Assembly (NCBI GenBank): GCA_021733925.1
Contig: JAIPJY010000034.1
Location: 1-64,000 of the forward strand
Direction of reading: 5' to 3'
Source of the DNA: Prosthecobacter sp.
GTDB taxonomy: Bacteria > Verrucomicrobiota > Verrucomicrobiia > Verrucomicrobiales > Verrucomicrobiaceae
DNA: 64,000 nucleotides
In this document: positions 35,521 to 43,873 of the stretch, piece by piece
Layout: each line of letters begins with the position of its first letter
Numbering within the stretch: the stretch's first letter is position 1
The notes under the pieces: generated by a model
Told to the model about the DNA's origin: nothing
What the model saw: the letters and a program-made list of their open reading frames with translations, nothing else
Databases searched by the model: none
Position numbers and translations under genes: made by a program

Positions 35521-35655
35521 AGTACTTGTGAGCTTTAGCTCACTCTGGGAAACGTCGCAAGCTCCCAGAATCCAGAGTGAGCTAAAGCTCACGAGTACTT
35601 TCACAGAATCCGGAGTGAGCTGCTGCGAAGCCGTGAAGCGAACCTCACGAGTACT
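35521..35655. repeat. REP cluster upstream of the RAYT gene
   Basis: AGTACTTGTGAGCTTTAGCT CACTCTGG (35521-35548) faces its inverted copy at 35572-35599. A third inverted copy at 35610-35655 has the same ends (CCGGAGTGAGC and CTCACGAGTACT) but its loop is expanded by about 18 bases (GCTGCGAAGCCGTGAAGCGA region). The last element abuts the stop codon of the rsmA-nudix gene. Confidence 0.9.
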
Positions 35656-37002
35656 TTACTTCTGCACCCACGCCTTCCAGCACGTCACAAATCCCTTCGC
35701 GAAATCCTGCGGCCGCGCCTCCACCCACGCGCTGATATCCTCAGGTTTGAACCAATCCCCAGTGGCCACCTCCTCGGGCAGACAGCGTACCGGGCCGTCA
35801 TGTCGCGCGATGCGCAGCTCGACAAATTCGTGATCCGTATTCTCCCCTGCCGGAATTTGCGCCGCCAGCTCCGTAGCTTCGACGTGAATGCCCACCTCCT
35901 CGCCCAGTTCCCTTATCGCAGCACTGGCGTAGCCTTCTCCAGCATCCAGATGCCCCGCAGCACTGCTGTCCCACTTCAGCGGTGACACGTCCTTGAGATG
36001 CGACCGCTGCTGCAGGTAGATAAACCCGCGTTTGTTGATCACAAAGATGTGCACCGCACGGTGCAGCAGCTTGCGCTTGTGCACCTCCCCACGCGTGAGC
36101 TGCTCGATGACTTCGTTGCGCTCATTCACCACATCAAACATCTCGCTGGCCTTCTGCCCGGCATCCGCCTCATGGCGCTGCTCGTAATGCCGGGCGATCT
36201 GAATCCACTGCGTCAGCGACAGCCCTTCCGCGCGTACCATCGCGGAGACTCCAAGCGTCTCAATCAACGACTCCCATCCTCCGGGTGCTTCAGGCAGCAG
36301 ATTCTTCAACTGTTTACGCCTCTGTGAGAACCCCATGCGCACGAGCCGGTCAAACAGCACGTGATCAAACACCGGCAGTGTGGCGGGATCTCGCGGCGTG
36401 AGGCGGATGATGGCGGAATCCACCCGTGGCTTCGGCACGAAAACCTCCGGCGGCACCACGCGCAACATCTCCACATTCCAGTCCTTCTGCACCAGCAGGC
36501 TCAGCGCACCGTAGGCATCGTCCTCACAGGTGGCAGCCAGGCGGTCGCACACCTCCTTTTGCAGCATGAACACCGCACAGCCCACCGGCGACGGCAGTGT
36601 CAGCCAGTGCTTCAAAATCTCGCTACCGACCGAATACGGCAGATTGCCCACGATGCGCAGCGGGCCGAGCTTGAACCATGATCGCAGATTGCTGCGCGTG
36701 GCGTCATTGTGAATGACCTCAACGTCGTCCCGCCCCTCAAACTGGCTTTGCAGCTCCGGCGCGAGCTGGGAATCTTTTTCAATCAAAATAAGTTTCTTCG
36801 GCCTGCCCACCAAGTGCTTCGTCAAAGCCCCCATGCCGGGTCCGATTTCCACCACTATATCCGCCCCGTCCGGCTGCACCTGGTCGCCGATCCAGCGGGC
36901 GATCTCCTCGTCCTGCAGGAAGTTCTGCCCCATGCTCTTGCGTGGGGTGAAGTGCGGGCGTGGAGGCGGGGCTTCGGAGCGGCGTTGGTCGCGGTATCTC
37001 AT
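35656..37002 (-). CDS. rsmA: RsmA (KsgA) 16S rRNA dimethyltransferase fused to a Nudix hydrolase
   Basis: The 448-residue protein joins two domains. Residues about 20-275 are a complete RsmA, which dimethylates A1518/A1519 of 16S rRNA: FTPRKSMGQNFLQD, SAM motif EIGPGMGALTKHL (from 52), catalytic NLPYSVGSEIL (120-130), FVPKPRVDSAI and FSQRRKQLKNLL. Residues about 285-448 form a Nudix domain similar to the YfcD/Idi-like group: MFDVVNERNEVI, HRAVHIFVINKRGFIYLQQRS and a perfect Nudix box from Gly350 to Ile372 (G-x5-E-x7-R-E-L-x-E-E-x-G-I). There is no stop or frameshift between the parts. Start taken at ATG 37002 (a GTG lies 15 bases upstream). The divergent neighbour is panD. Confidence 0.93.
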   Translation of the reverse strand: MRYRDQRRSEAPPPRPHFTPRKSMGQNFLQDEEIARWIGDQVQPDGADIVVEIGPGMGALTKHLVGRPKKLILIEKDSQLAPELQSQFEGRDDVEVIHNDATRSNLRSWFKLGPLRIVGNLPYSVGSEILKHWLTLPSPVGCAVFMLQKEVCDRLAATCEDDAYGALSLLVQKDWNVEMLRVVPPEVFVPKPRVDSAIIRLTPRDPATLPVFDHVLFDRLVRMGFSQRRKQLKNLLPEAPGGWESLIETLGVSAMVRAEGLSLTQWIQIARHYEQRHEADAGQKASEMFDVVNERNEVIEQLTRGEVHKRKLLHRAVHIFVINKRGFIYLQQRSHLKDVSPLKWDSSAAGHLDAGEGYASAAIRELGEEVGIHVEATELAAQIPAGENTDHEFVELRIARHDGPVRCLPEEVATGDWFKPEDISAWVEARPQDFAKGFVTCWKAWVQK

Positions 37003-37094
37003 TGCAGCATCATCCACCCTTCTGCCGTTCCATCAAACCAATCCATCAGGCGAGCCAATACTTGACCTCCGTCACCCATGACGCACTCTGGAGG

Positions 37095-37445
37095 GTGCTT
37101 AGAACCTGCCTCAAATCCAAACTCCACCGTGCCGCCATCACCGATGCCAACATCGCCTATGAGGGCAGCATCACCATTCCGACCGATCTCATGGAAAGAG
37201 CCGACCTCTGGGTGGGCGAAAAAGTGCTGGTGACTTCCATCACCAACGGTGCCCGCCTGGAAACTTACGTCATCCCAGCCCCCGCCGGCTCCGGGCAGAT
37301 CATCGTCAACGGCGCCGCCGCCCATCTCATCAACACCGGCCACCGCGTCACCATCATGGCCTGGGGCCAGAGCGAGCATCCCATCATCCCCAAGCGTCTG
37401 CTGCTCAATGAGCGCAACGAAGTGGTGAATGACACCGTGCTGTAG
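37095..37445 (+). CDS. panD: Aspartate 1-decarboxylase
   Basis: The 116-residue pyruvoyl enzyme makes beta-alanine for pantothenate and CoA. It begins LRTCLKSKLHRAAITDANIAYEGSITIP. With the GTG at 37095 as residue 1, the self-cleavage pair Gly-Ser falls exactly at 24-25, matching the family and fixing the unusual start codon. Other PanD features are VGEKVLVTSITNGARLETYVI, GSGQIIVNGAAAHL and VTIMAWGQ. A GGAGG directly abuts the GTG, closer than normal spacing, so initiation might be weak or use another upstream signal. It is divergent from rsmA-nudix, 92 bases away. Confidence 0.95.
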   Translation: MLRTCLKSKLHRAAITDANIAYEGSITIPTDLMERADLWVGEKVLVTSITNGARLETYVIPAPAGSGQIIVNGAAAHLINTGHRVTIMAWGQSEHPIIPKRLLLNERNEVVNDTVL

Positions 37446-37786
37446 GGGCTCCGAAGCGCTTCGCCGCAATCCATATGGACTGCGGTCGCGCAGCGAGGAA
37501 CGGCTTGTCCTCCGTAGCTTTTAGCGAAGGAGGAAGCGCAGCTACCGCTTTCGGCGTGACGGGCAGCTCACGCGAACCAGAAAATACCCGAATGCGGGAG
37601 CTGATTGGTTTTTCGCAGGCCGGTCAGCCCACGCACACCACGAGACGCTCCATGGCGCGCGGACTTCAGTCCGCAGCACTCCGCAAGCACCTGCACCTCC
37701 GCTCCTGCCACCCCACCATCACAAGAATACCACCATGAGCCACTTTCGGCTGTTCATGCCGCCGCAGGACTCCGTATGATCTGAGC
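37446..37786. other. Intergenic region with dispersed repeat
   Basis: Mostly occupied by copy 4 of the TGGACTGCGG family (37476-37645), then about 140 bases leading to the dehydrogenase gene. No gene is seen. Confidence 0.65.
37476..37645 (+). repeat. Dispersed repeat, TGGACTGCGGTCGCG family, copy 4
   Basis: TATGGACTGCGGTCGCGCAG CGAGGAACG, GCGCAGCTACCGCTTTCGGC, GCTCACGCG, ACCCGAATGCGGGAGC and TTCGCAGGCCGGTCAG. Compared with copy 3 it carries an insert of about 33 bases (GCTTGTCCTCCGTAGCTTTT...) before the CTACCGCTTTCG module. Confidence 0.7.
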
Positions 37787-40700
37787 ATGACTCAGACCGC
37801 CGCCTGTTCTCTCCTGTTGCTGCTCGCCTTCAGCTCCACCCTTTTCGCTCAGGCGGATGGCCTCAAGTCGAAGACGACTTACGCCAAGGCCTACGGTGAA
37901 ACGAAAAACCCCGTAGCCGTGGATCCCGGCAAAGATCTGCCGCGCTACCCCGCCGTGGAGCCCAAGGACGCCATCGCCACATGGCAGGTGAAGAAGGGCT
38001 TCAAGCTCCAGCTCGCCGCCAACGAGCCGCAGGTGCGCGATCCCATCGCGGTCAGCTTCGATGAGAACGGCCGCATGTTTGTGTGCGAGATGCACGACTA
38101 CAGCGAGATGCGCGACGTCACCCCGCATATGGGCCGGGTCTCGATGCTGGAGGACAAGGATGGCGACGGTCACTTTGAGACGAGCCAGGTCTTTGCCGAT
38201 GATCTCGCCTGGCCCACCGGCCTCATCTACGCCAACGGCGGCGTTTTCGTCATCGCCACGCCTGACCTGTGGTTTTTCAAGGACACCGATGGCGATGGCA
38301 AGGCCGACGTGCGCGAGAAAGTTTACACAGGCTTCGGCACGGGCTTGAAGCTGCTCAACGTACAGGGCCTCGCCAACAGTCCGATGTGGGGGCAGGACAA
38401 CCGCATCCACATTCTCGCGGGCGGTGGCAATCGTGGGGTGATGACCTGCCTTAAGCGTCCCGAACTGCCGGGCATCGAGCTAGGCGGCAAAGACTTCTGG
38501 TTTGATCCCCTCACTTTCGAGTTCGGCCTCGAAGGCGGCGGCGCGCAGTACGGCATGAGCTTTGACAACTACGGGCGGAAGTTTGGCTGCTCAAACTCCG
38601 ACCACCTTCAGTACTGGGTTTACGACGACAAATACGCCAACCGCAATCCCTACTACCCCATGCCACCCGCACGCCAGAGCATCGCGGTGGACGGCGGCGC
38701 TGCAGAGGTCTTTCGCATCAGCCCGGACGAACCTTGGCGCATCATTCGCACGCGCTGGCGCATCGCCGGTGTGGTGAAAGGTGCGGTGGAAGGCGGCGGT
38801 CGCGTGAGCGGCTACTTCACTGGAGCCACCGGCACCACGATCTATCGCGGCGATGCCTGTGGCCCCGAGTTCGTGAACAACAGCTTCACCGGAGACGCGG
38901 GCGGGCAGCTCGTGCATCGCAAGATCATCAAGCCCAGCGCGGACGGCATCAGCCTCATTGGCGAACGCCCGGCCGACGAGCACGGCTTTGAATTTGCCGC
39001 CAGCAAGGACACCTGGGTGCGCGTGGTAAACTTCGCCAACGCCCCCGACGGCTGCCTGCACATCTGCGACATGTACCGCGAAGTCATCGAGCACCCCTGG
39101 AGCATCCCTGACGAGATCAAAAAACACATCGACCTCAACAACGGCAATGACCGTGGCCGCATCTACCGCATCGTCCCGGACAAAGGTGCCGAGCGCATCG
39201 GCCAAAAGGTGGCTCTGGGCAAAGCCAGCACCGAGGAACTTGTGCAAACCCTCGGCCACCCCAACGGCTGGCATCGTGATACCGCGCAGCGATTGCTGTT
39301 TGAGCGGCAGGACAAGGCGGCGGTGCCGCTGCTGGAGAAGGCACTCAGTGGAGAAAATGCGCTGGCGAAGCTGCATGCGCTCGGGGTGCTTCGCGGCCTC
39401 AATGCGCTGAGTGCGTCGATACTCAGCAAGGCAATCTGGGATAAAGATCCTTACGTGGTGGAAGCGGCTCTCCATTTGTCTGAGACTTTGCAGCCAAGTT
39501 CACTAGGGATTGATGAAATTGCGAAGGCAATTAAGGAGCAGACGCGGAGTGACAACATGCGTGTTCATTTTCAAATCGCACTCACTGTGGGCGAATTTCT
39601 AAAGGATGCAGATCTCTTCGACATGTCCGCAATAAAATCACTTGGCTCCAGTCGCAGGTCGATGACTTCAAGTGTTGCTCAAATGGTTCTTAATGACTTG
39701 CCGACCAACGATCGTGTGGTTGATGCATACTTGAGTGGAAACCCAGATGTGAGCATCGCTTTGGTCGGAGTCATCTTTTTTGACCCAGAGGGGTTAAAAA
39801 AAGCGGAGCCAGCAAAGCTCAAGTCAATATCGAAGGTCATTCAAGCAGCAGGTGGCGCAGCTAAAGCGGCGCATCAGGCGGAGCGTGATCGAGGCGGCAA
39901 ACCCAATGCCTCCCTTCTAATTGGTTTAATTGCATCAACGCCAAGAGCTGAATTCATAGGTGCCTTGGCCGCCGGATTCAAGAAGGCAGGCATCGACCTT
40001 GCTACAGCCGATACCGAACATAAGCTCACCGGCATTTTCACCAAAGCTGCCGCGAATGCCGCTGACAGCAAAGCCTCCGAATCCACACGCCTCGAAGCCA
40101 TCCAACTCCTCGGCCTCACTTCTTCCAAAGAAGCCGCCGAAGCTCTGACTCAATGCCTCGCACAAGGCCAGCCAGACTCGATTCAATCCTCCGCCATCCG
40201 CACGCTGGCCCAAAGCAGCTCACCCGGCATCACAAAGTCACTCATCGCAGGCTGGCCCGGCTTCGGCTCCAAAGCCAAAGAAGCATCACTCGAAGCCCTC
40301 CTCGCCCGCGAAGATCGCGCCCTGGCCTTGCTGGAATCCAGCGTGGTAAAACCTGCAGAATTCTCAGCGTCGCAAGTCCAGGCGCTCCTCAAACACAAGT
40401 CCCCCAAAGTCGCCGCTTCGGCAAAAACGGCGCTGGCCTCCGTCATCCCGCCATCACGTGAAGAGGTGACAGCGAAGTTCAAACCCGCCATCGCTGCCCA
40501 AGGCGATGCGAAGAAAGGCCAGCTGCAATACATGGCTCGTTGCGTGGCCTGTCATCGTGCAGGAACCATGGGATTGCAGGTGGGGCCGGATCTGATTACG
40601 GTAAAAACTAAGGGTCGTGAGGCGCTGCTTACGGCGATTTTGGAACCACATAAGGAGATTGCCTCTCAGTACATTGCCTATACAGTCAATGCAAGGGACG

Positions 40701-40903
40701 GCCAGACACTGGCGGGTATTATTACGAACGATACCGCTTCAAGCATGACGCTCAAGATGATGGGTGGCTTGGAGAAGACATTGCAGCGTTCGGAAATCAA
40801 AGGCAGCAGTTCGACCGGCCAGAGCCTGATGCCGGAAGGATTGGAGACCGGCATGAGCGTCTCGGACATGGCTGATCTTCTTAGCTTCATTGAGGGACAG
40901 TAA
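37787..40903 (+). CDS. PVC-type haem-binding membrane-bound dehydrogenase
   Basis: A 1038-residue exported protein. A signal peptide (CSLLLLLAFSSTLFAQA) is followed by an N-terminal beta-propeller-like dehydrogenase domain (FKLQLAANEPQVRDPIAVSFDENGRMFVCEMHDY, RVSMLEDKDGDGHFE, DDLAWPTGLIYANGGVFV). A long HEAT-like helical region spans about 480-880. The C-terminal cytochrome c domain has the haem motif CVACH at 919-923 with GLQVGPDL and an LTAILEPHKEIASQY segment. This architecture is almost confined to Planctomycetes and Verrucomicrobia; substrates are thought to be carbohydrates or alcohols. Between about 39420 and 39960 the coding DNA is visibly AT-richer than the rest of the gene. Confidence 0.9.
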   Translation: MTQTAACSLLLLLAFSSTLFAQADGLKSKTTYAKAYGETKNPVAVDPGKDLPRYPAVEPKDAIATWQVKKGFKLQLAANEPQVRDPIAVSFDENGRMFVCEMHDYSEMRDVTPHMGRVSMLEDKDGDGHFETSQVFADDLAWPTGLIYANGGVFVIATPDLWFFKDTDGDGKADVREKVYTGFGTGLKLLNVQGLANSPMWGQDNRIHILAGGGNRGVMTCLKRPELPGIELGGKDFWFDPLTFEFGLEGGGAQYGMSFDNYGRKFGCSNSDHLQYWVYDDKYANRNPYYPMPPARQSIAVDGGAAEVFRISPDEPWRIIRTRWRIAGVVKGAVEGGGRVSGYFTGATGTTIYRGDACGPEFVNNSFTGDAGGQLVHRKIIKPSADGISLIGERPADEHGFEFAASKDTWVRVVNFANAPDGCLHICDMYREVIEHPWSIPDEIKKHIDLNNGNDRGRIYRIVPDKGAERIGQKVALGKASTEELVQTLGHPNGWHRDTAQRLLFERQDKAAVPLLEKALSGENALAKLHALGVLRGLNALSASILSKAIWDKDPYVVEAALHLSETLQPSSLGIDEIAKAIKEQTRSDNMRVHFQIALTVGEFLKDADLFDMSAIKSLGSSRRSMTSSVAQMVLNDLPTNDRVVDAYLSGNPDVSIALVGVIFFDPEGLKKAEPAKLKSISKVIQAAGGAAKAAHQAERDRGGKPNASLLIGLIASTPRAEFIGALAAGFKKAGIDLATADTEHKLTGIFTKAAANAADSKASESTRLEAIQLLGLTSSKEAAEALTQCLAQGQPDSIQSSAIRTLAQSSSPGITKSLIAGWPGFGSKAKEASLEALLAREDRALALLESSVVKPAEFSASQVQALLKHKSPKVAASAKTALASVIPPSREEVTAKFKPAIAAQGDAKKGQLQYMARCVACHRAGTMGLQVGPDLITVKTKGREALLTAILEPHKEIASQYIAYTVNARDGQTLAGIITNDTASSMTLKMMGGLEKTLQRSEIKGSSSTGQSLMPEGLETGMSVSDMADLLSFIEGQ

Positions 40904-40969
40904 ACCTCCCCTAAAACTGAATCTGTTTTACTTTGCAGCCGCCGCTGTCTGCGCTCCTGTGATCTCATC

Positions 40970-41884
40970 ATGAAGACCACCCCCGTTACCTTCGAAGACC
41001 TGCAGTCCTCCGTCATCGCCGTGCCACCGCTGTGCCGGAACAAGGACATGTCTCTGGCCAAGTCGCAAAACAGCCGGCTGATCAAGCACATGTACAAAGG
41101 CGGCATCCGCACGCTGCTGTACGGTGGCAATGCGAACCTCTACAACATCGCGCCGAGCGAATACCACTCCCTGCTGAAGATGCTCGTCGATGTGTCCCCG
41201 GAGGACATGTGGATCGTCCCTTCGGTCGGCCCCATGTATGGCACGGCAATGGATCAGGCCAAAATTCTCAGCGAGTTCGCCTTCCCCACCGCGATGCTGC
41301 TGCCCACGCTCTTCCCCTCCAAGCCCGCCGGTGTCGCCACCGCCATCCGTCATTTCGTGGAGAAGTCCGGCATCAAGGCCGTGCTCTACATCAAGGATGG
41401 CTCTTACATCACTCCTGAACTCGCCGCCGAACTCGTCAACGACGGCCTGATCTCCTGGATCAAATACGCCATCGTCGAGCCCGATCCAAAAAAGGACCCT
41501 TATCTCAAGAAGCTCATCAAGCTGGTGGACACCAAGCTCATCGTCAGCGGCATCGGCGAGCAGCCATCCATCATCCATCTGCGTGACTTCGGCGTCACCG
41601 GCTTCACCGCAGGCTGCGTCTGCATCGCCCCTTCCCGCTCCACCGCCCTGCTTCAGGCCATCTTGAAGAAGGACTGGGACACCGCCGAAAAGATCCGCGA
41701 GGAATTCGTCGCCCTCGAAGACCTGCGCAATGCCCACAGCCCCATCCTCGTGCTGCATCACGCCGTCGAGCTCGCAGGCGTGGCCCAGACCGGCCCCGTG
41801 TTGCCTCTGCTCACCGAACTTCCGGCCAACTTGCTGCCGAAGATCGAGAAGGCTGCCAAGGCGCTGCTGGCCAAGAATGGCTGA
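40970..41884 (+). CDS. Dihydrodipicolinate synthase family protein
   Basis: The 304-residue TIM-barrel aldolase of the DapA/NAL family contains YKGGIRTLLYGGNANLYN (the acceptor-binding stretch), MWIVPSVGPMYGT, a central VLYIKDGSYITPE segment and KLIVSGIGEQPSIIHL. The Schiff-base lysine is expected in the YIKDG strand near residue 142. Substrate is unknown; members cleave or form C-C bonds with pyruvate. The fit to classical DapA is loose, so a different keto-acid aldolase is likely. The gene begins 66 bases after the dehydrogenase and is probably part of the same unit, followed by a strong hairpin. Confidence 0.8.
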   Translation: MKTTPVTFEDLQSSVIAVPPLCRNKDMSLAKSQNSRLIKHMYKGGIRTLLYGGNANLYNIAPSEYHSLLKMLVDVSPEDMWIVPSVGPMYGTAMDQAKILSEFAFPTAMLLPTLFPSKPAGVATAIRHFVEKSGIKAVLYIKDGSYITPELAAELVNDGLISWIKYAIVEPDPKKDPYLKKLIKLVDTKLIVSGIGEQPSIIHLRDFGVTGFTAGCVCIAPSRSTALLQAILKKDWDTAEKIREEFVALEDLRNAHSPILVLHHAVELAGVAQTGPVLPLLTELPANLLPKIEKAAKALLAKNG

Positions 41885-41952
41885 GCCGGGAGTTTGCAAT
41901 AGCAGTCAGTGGCTCCAAGCCACGGCTGACAATTGCTTCAACAAAGCACTTC

Positions 41953-41987
41953 ACTTCCCGCATTAGGCATTGCCTAATGCGGGAAGT
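41953..41987. terminator. Long near-perfect palindrome (17-bp arms)
   Basis: ACTTCCCGCATTAGGCA (41953-41969) and TGCCTAATGCGGGAAGT (41971-41987) are exact reverse complements separated by one base. It follows the DapA-family gene by 68 bases and ends in TTTG, so it is a plausible terminator; the one-base loop also suits cruciform formation or an operator for a dimeric regulator upstream of the next gene. Confidence 0.6.
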
Positions 41988-42040
41988 TTGTATTGACGGT
42001 TTGTGACAACTCACGTCATGGATGTGCGTACTCTCACGCC

Positions 42041-42934
42041 ATGACCTCACGCCGTCACTTCATCCAGTCTCTCTCCACCACCGCTCTCATTGCTGCTTCC
42101 GGCAGCATCACCGCTCAAGAAGCCGCCAAACCCGCCCGCAAGCTGCGCAAGGCCATCATGGGCGGCACGCTCGGCATCAAAGGCACGTTGATTGAAAAAT
42201 ACAAATTCGCCAAGGAGGCTGGCTACGAGGGCGTGGAGCCCGCAGGCGGTCTCAATCAGCAGGAAGTGATCGATGCACTCGGCCAGTCCGGTTTGCAGGC
42301 CGCCAGCGTCTGCTGCCACACGCACTGGAAGCAGACACTCACCCACGACGATCCCAAGATCCGCGAAGAAGGTTTGCAAGGCGTGCTCACCACCCTGCGC
42401 GATGCCAAGGCCTACGGTGCCGACTCCATTCTCGTGGTGCCCGGCGTGGTGAGTGAGACAGTGCCGTATGACGTCGCCTGGACTCGTTCCATTGCCGAGA
42501 TCAAAAAGGCCGTCCCTCTGGCCAAAGAACTCGGCGTGAAGATCTCCATCGAAAACGTCTGGAACAACTTCATCCTCAGCCCGCTCGAAGCCGTGCGCTA
42601 TCTCGATGAAGTGGGCGATCCCATCGTCGGCTGGCATTTCGACATCGGCAACGTGCTCCGCTTCGGCTGGCCGGAGCAGTGGATCAAGATCCTCGGCAAG
42701 CGCATCAACCGCATCCACGTCAAAGAATACAGCACCAAGAAGATGAAGGAGGAAGGCATCTACAAAGGCTTCGACTGCGACCTCACCGAAGGCGACAACA
42801 ACTGGCCCGCCATCATGAAAGCCCTCGACACCGCAGGCTACACCGGCTGGGCCATCAGCGAACAGCGCGGCGGCATCAACCCCAATGGCCTCAAGATGCT
42901 CACCGAACGCATGGACAAAATCTTCGCGCTGTAA
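42041..42934 (+). CDS. Tat-exported sugar phosphate isomerase/epimerase-like protein
   Basis: The 297-residue protein starts at ATG 42041 with SRRHFIQSLSTTALIAASGSITAQ, a twin-arginine signal. A xylose-isomerase-like TIM barrel (AP endonuclease 2 superfamily) follows: YKFAKEAGYEGVEPAGG, VVPGVVSETVPYDVAWTRSI, VKISIENVWNNFI, IVGWHFDIGNVLRFGWPEQWI and RINRIHVKEYSTKK. Metal ligands are likely Glu in SIENVW, Asp and His in HFDIGN, and His in IHVKEY. Such enzymes isomerise or epimerise hydroxy-acids and sugars; in Verrucomicrobia exported copies are common. It is followed closely by the PIG-L deacetylase gene. Confidence 0.88.
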   Translation: MTSRRHFIQSLSTTALIAASGSITAQEAAKPARKLRKAIMGGTLGIKGTLIEKYKFAKEAGYEGVEPAGGLNQQEVIDALGQSGLQAASVCCHTHWKQTLTHDDPKIREEGLQGVLTTLRDAKAYGADSILVVPGVVSETVPYDVAWTRSIAEIKKAVPLAKELGVKISIENVWNNFILSPLEAVRYLDEVGDPIVGWHFDIGNVLRFGWPEQWIKILGKRINRIHVKEYSTKKMKEEGIYKGFDCDLTEGDNNWPAIMKALDTAGYTGWAISEQRGGINPNGLKMLTERMDKIFAL

Positions 42935-42941
42935 TCGTGCG

Positions 42942-42972
42942 CATCATTCGTCATTCTGATTTCGTCATTTCC
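42942..42972. repeat. CATTCGTCATTC repeat, copy 1
   Basis: CATCATTCGTCATTCTGATT TCGTCATTTCC is identical to 61061-61091 except for one base. It sits in the short gap between two genes, just ahead of a start codon. Confidence 0.75.
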
Positions 42973-42976
42973 CCCA

Positions 42977-43774
42977 ATGCCCTCCGCCCTCGCCATCTTT
43001 GCCCATCCTGACGACATTGAGTTCGTCGCCGCCGGAACCCTGCTGCTGCTCAAAGAACGCGGCTGGGACATCCACTACATCAACCTCTGCACCGGCAATG
43101 GCGGCTCCGTGCAGATGGACGGACCCACGACGACTCAGAAACGTCTCGAAGAAGGCCGGGAGGCCGCACGCATCCTCGGTGCCACGTTTTATCCGCCGAT
43201 CTGCGATGACCTGGAGCTGACCTACTCCGTGCCCAACCTGCGTAAAGTCGCCGCCATCGTCCGCATGGCCCAGCCCAGCATCGTCCTCACGCATGCACCT
43301 GCGGACTATATGGAGGATCACATGCAGGCCTCCCGCCTCGCCGTCACAGCTGCATTCTCACACTGCATCCCCAATTTTCAGACCGATCCCCACCTCCCAT
43401 CCTACTCGCACGACGTCACCGTCTATCACGCCATGCCTCACGGCCAGTGCGATCCACTGCGCCAGAAGCTCCAGGCCGGGCAGTATGTGGACACCACCAC
43501 CGTTCATACCCGCAAGCGCGAATCCCTTGCCGCCCACGAAAGCCAGAAGCACTGGCTCGACGTCAGCCAGGGCATGGACTCCTACCTCATCAGCATGGAC
43601 GAGTCCGCCCTCGCCATGGGCAGGCTCTCCGGCCGGTTCGAATACGCCGAAGGCTGGCGTCGCCACCTCCATCTCGGCTTCAGCGCCAAAGAAATCGACC
43701 CCCTTAAAGACGCCCTCGACGATCTTTGCCTCATCAACGAAGCCTATGAGCAGGCGAAGGCCGTGCCGATCTGA
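42977..43774 (+). CDS. PIG-L family deacetylase
   Basis: A 265-residue LmbE/PIG-L metal-dependent deacetylase with the signature AIFAHPDDIEFVAAGTLLLL near residue 6 (AHPDD binds zinc), then LTHAPADYMEDHMQASRLA near residue 97, which carries the second His/Asp. Relatives remove N-acetyl groups from GlcNAc derivatives in glycolipid, mycothiol or bacillithiol paths. Substrate is unknown here. It is co-oriented with the upstream exported isomerase and the NYN gene downstream, and its start lies 4 bases after a dispersed repeat. Confidence 0.9.
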   Translation: MPSALAIFAHPDDIEFVAAGTLLLLKERGWDIHYINLCTGNGGSVQMDGPTTTQKRLEEGREAARILGATFYPPICDDLELTYSVPNLRKVAAIVRMAQPSIVLTHAPADYMEDHMQASRLAVTAAFSHCIPNFQTDPHLPSYSHDVTVYHAMPHGQCDPLRQKLQAGQYVDTTTVHTRKRESLAAHESQKHWLDVSQGMDSYLISMDESALAMGRLSGRFEYAEGWRRHLHLGFSAKEIDPLKDALDDLCLINEAYEQAKAVPI

Positions 43775-43870
43775 GTTTCAAGTTTGACGTTTAAAGTTTC
43801 AAGTTGGCCGCAAGTTGGCCGCAAGTTCGCTCCCCACTTTAAACTTGTAACTTTAAACCTTAAACTTTTC
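43773..43870. repeat. Inverted repeat of TTTAAAGTTTCAAG family
   Basis: GAGTTTCAAGTTTGACGTTT AAAGTTTCAAG on the left is mirrored by ACTTTAAACTTGTAACTTTA AACCTTAAAC on the right, with a doubled GGCCGCAAGTT between. One arm recurs at 18045-18069. The AT-rich arms stand out in GC-rich surroundings. Confidence 0.6.
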
Positions 43871-43873
43871 CGC

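Noticed and set aside
34831-35604. Longer RAYT start at 35604
   Set aside because: The extra 30 codons read straight through an inverted REP element; the family N-terminus begins at the ATG at 35514.
42962-43011. Continuation of the isomerase frame shadow (42679-43011) as a separate small gene
   Set aside because: It is an out-of-frame shadow spanning the end of the isomerase gene and a repeat, with no start signal.
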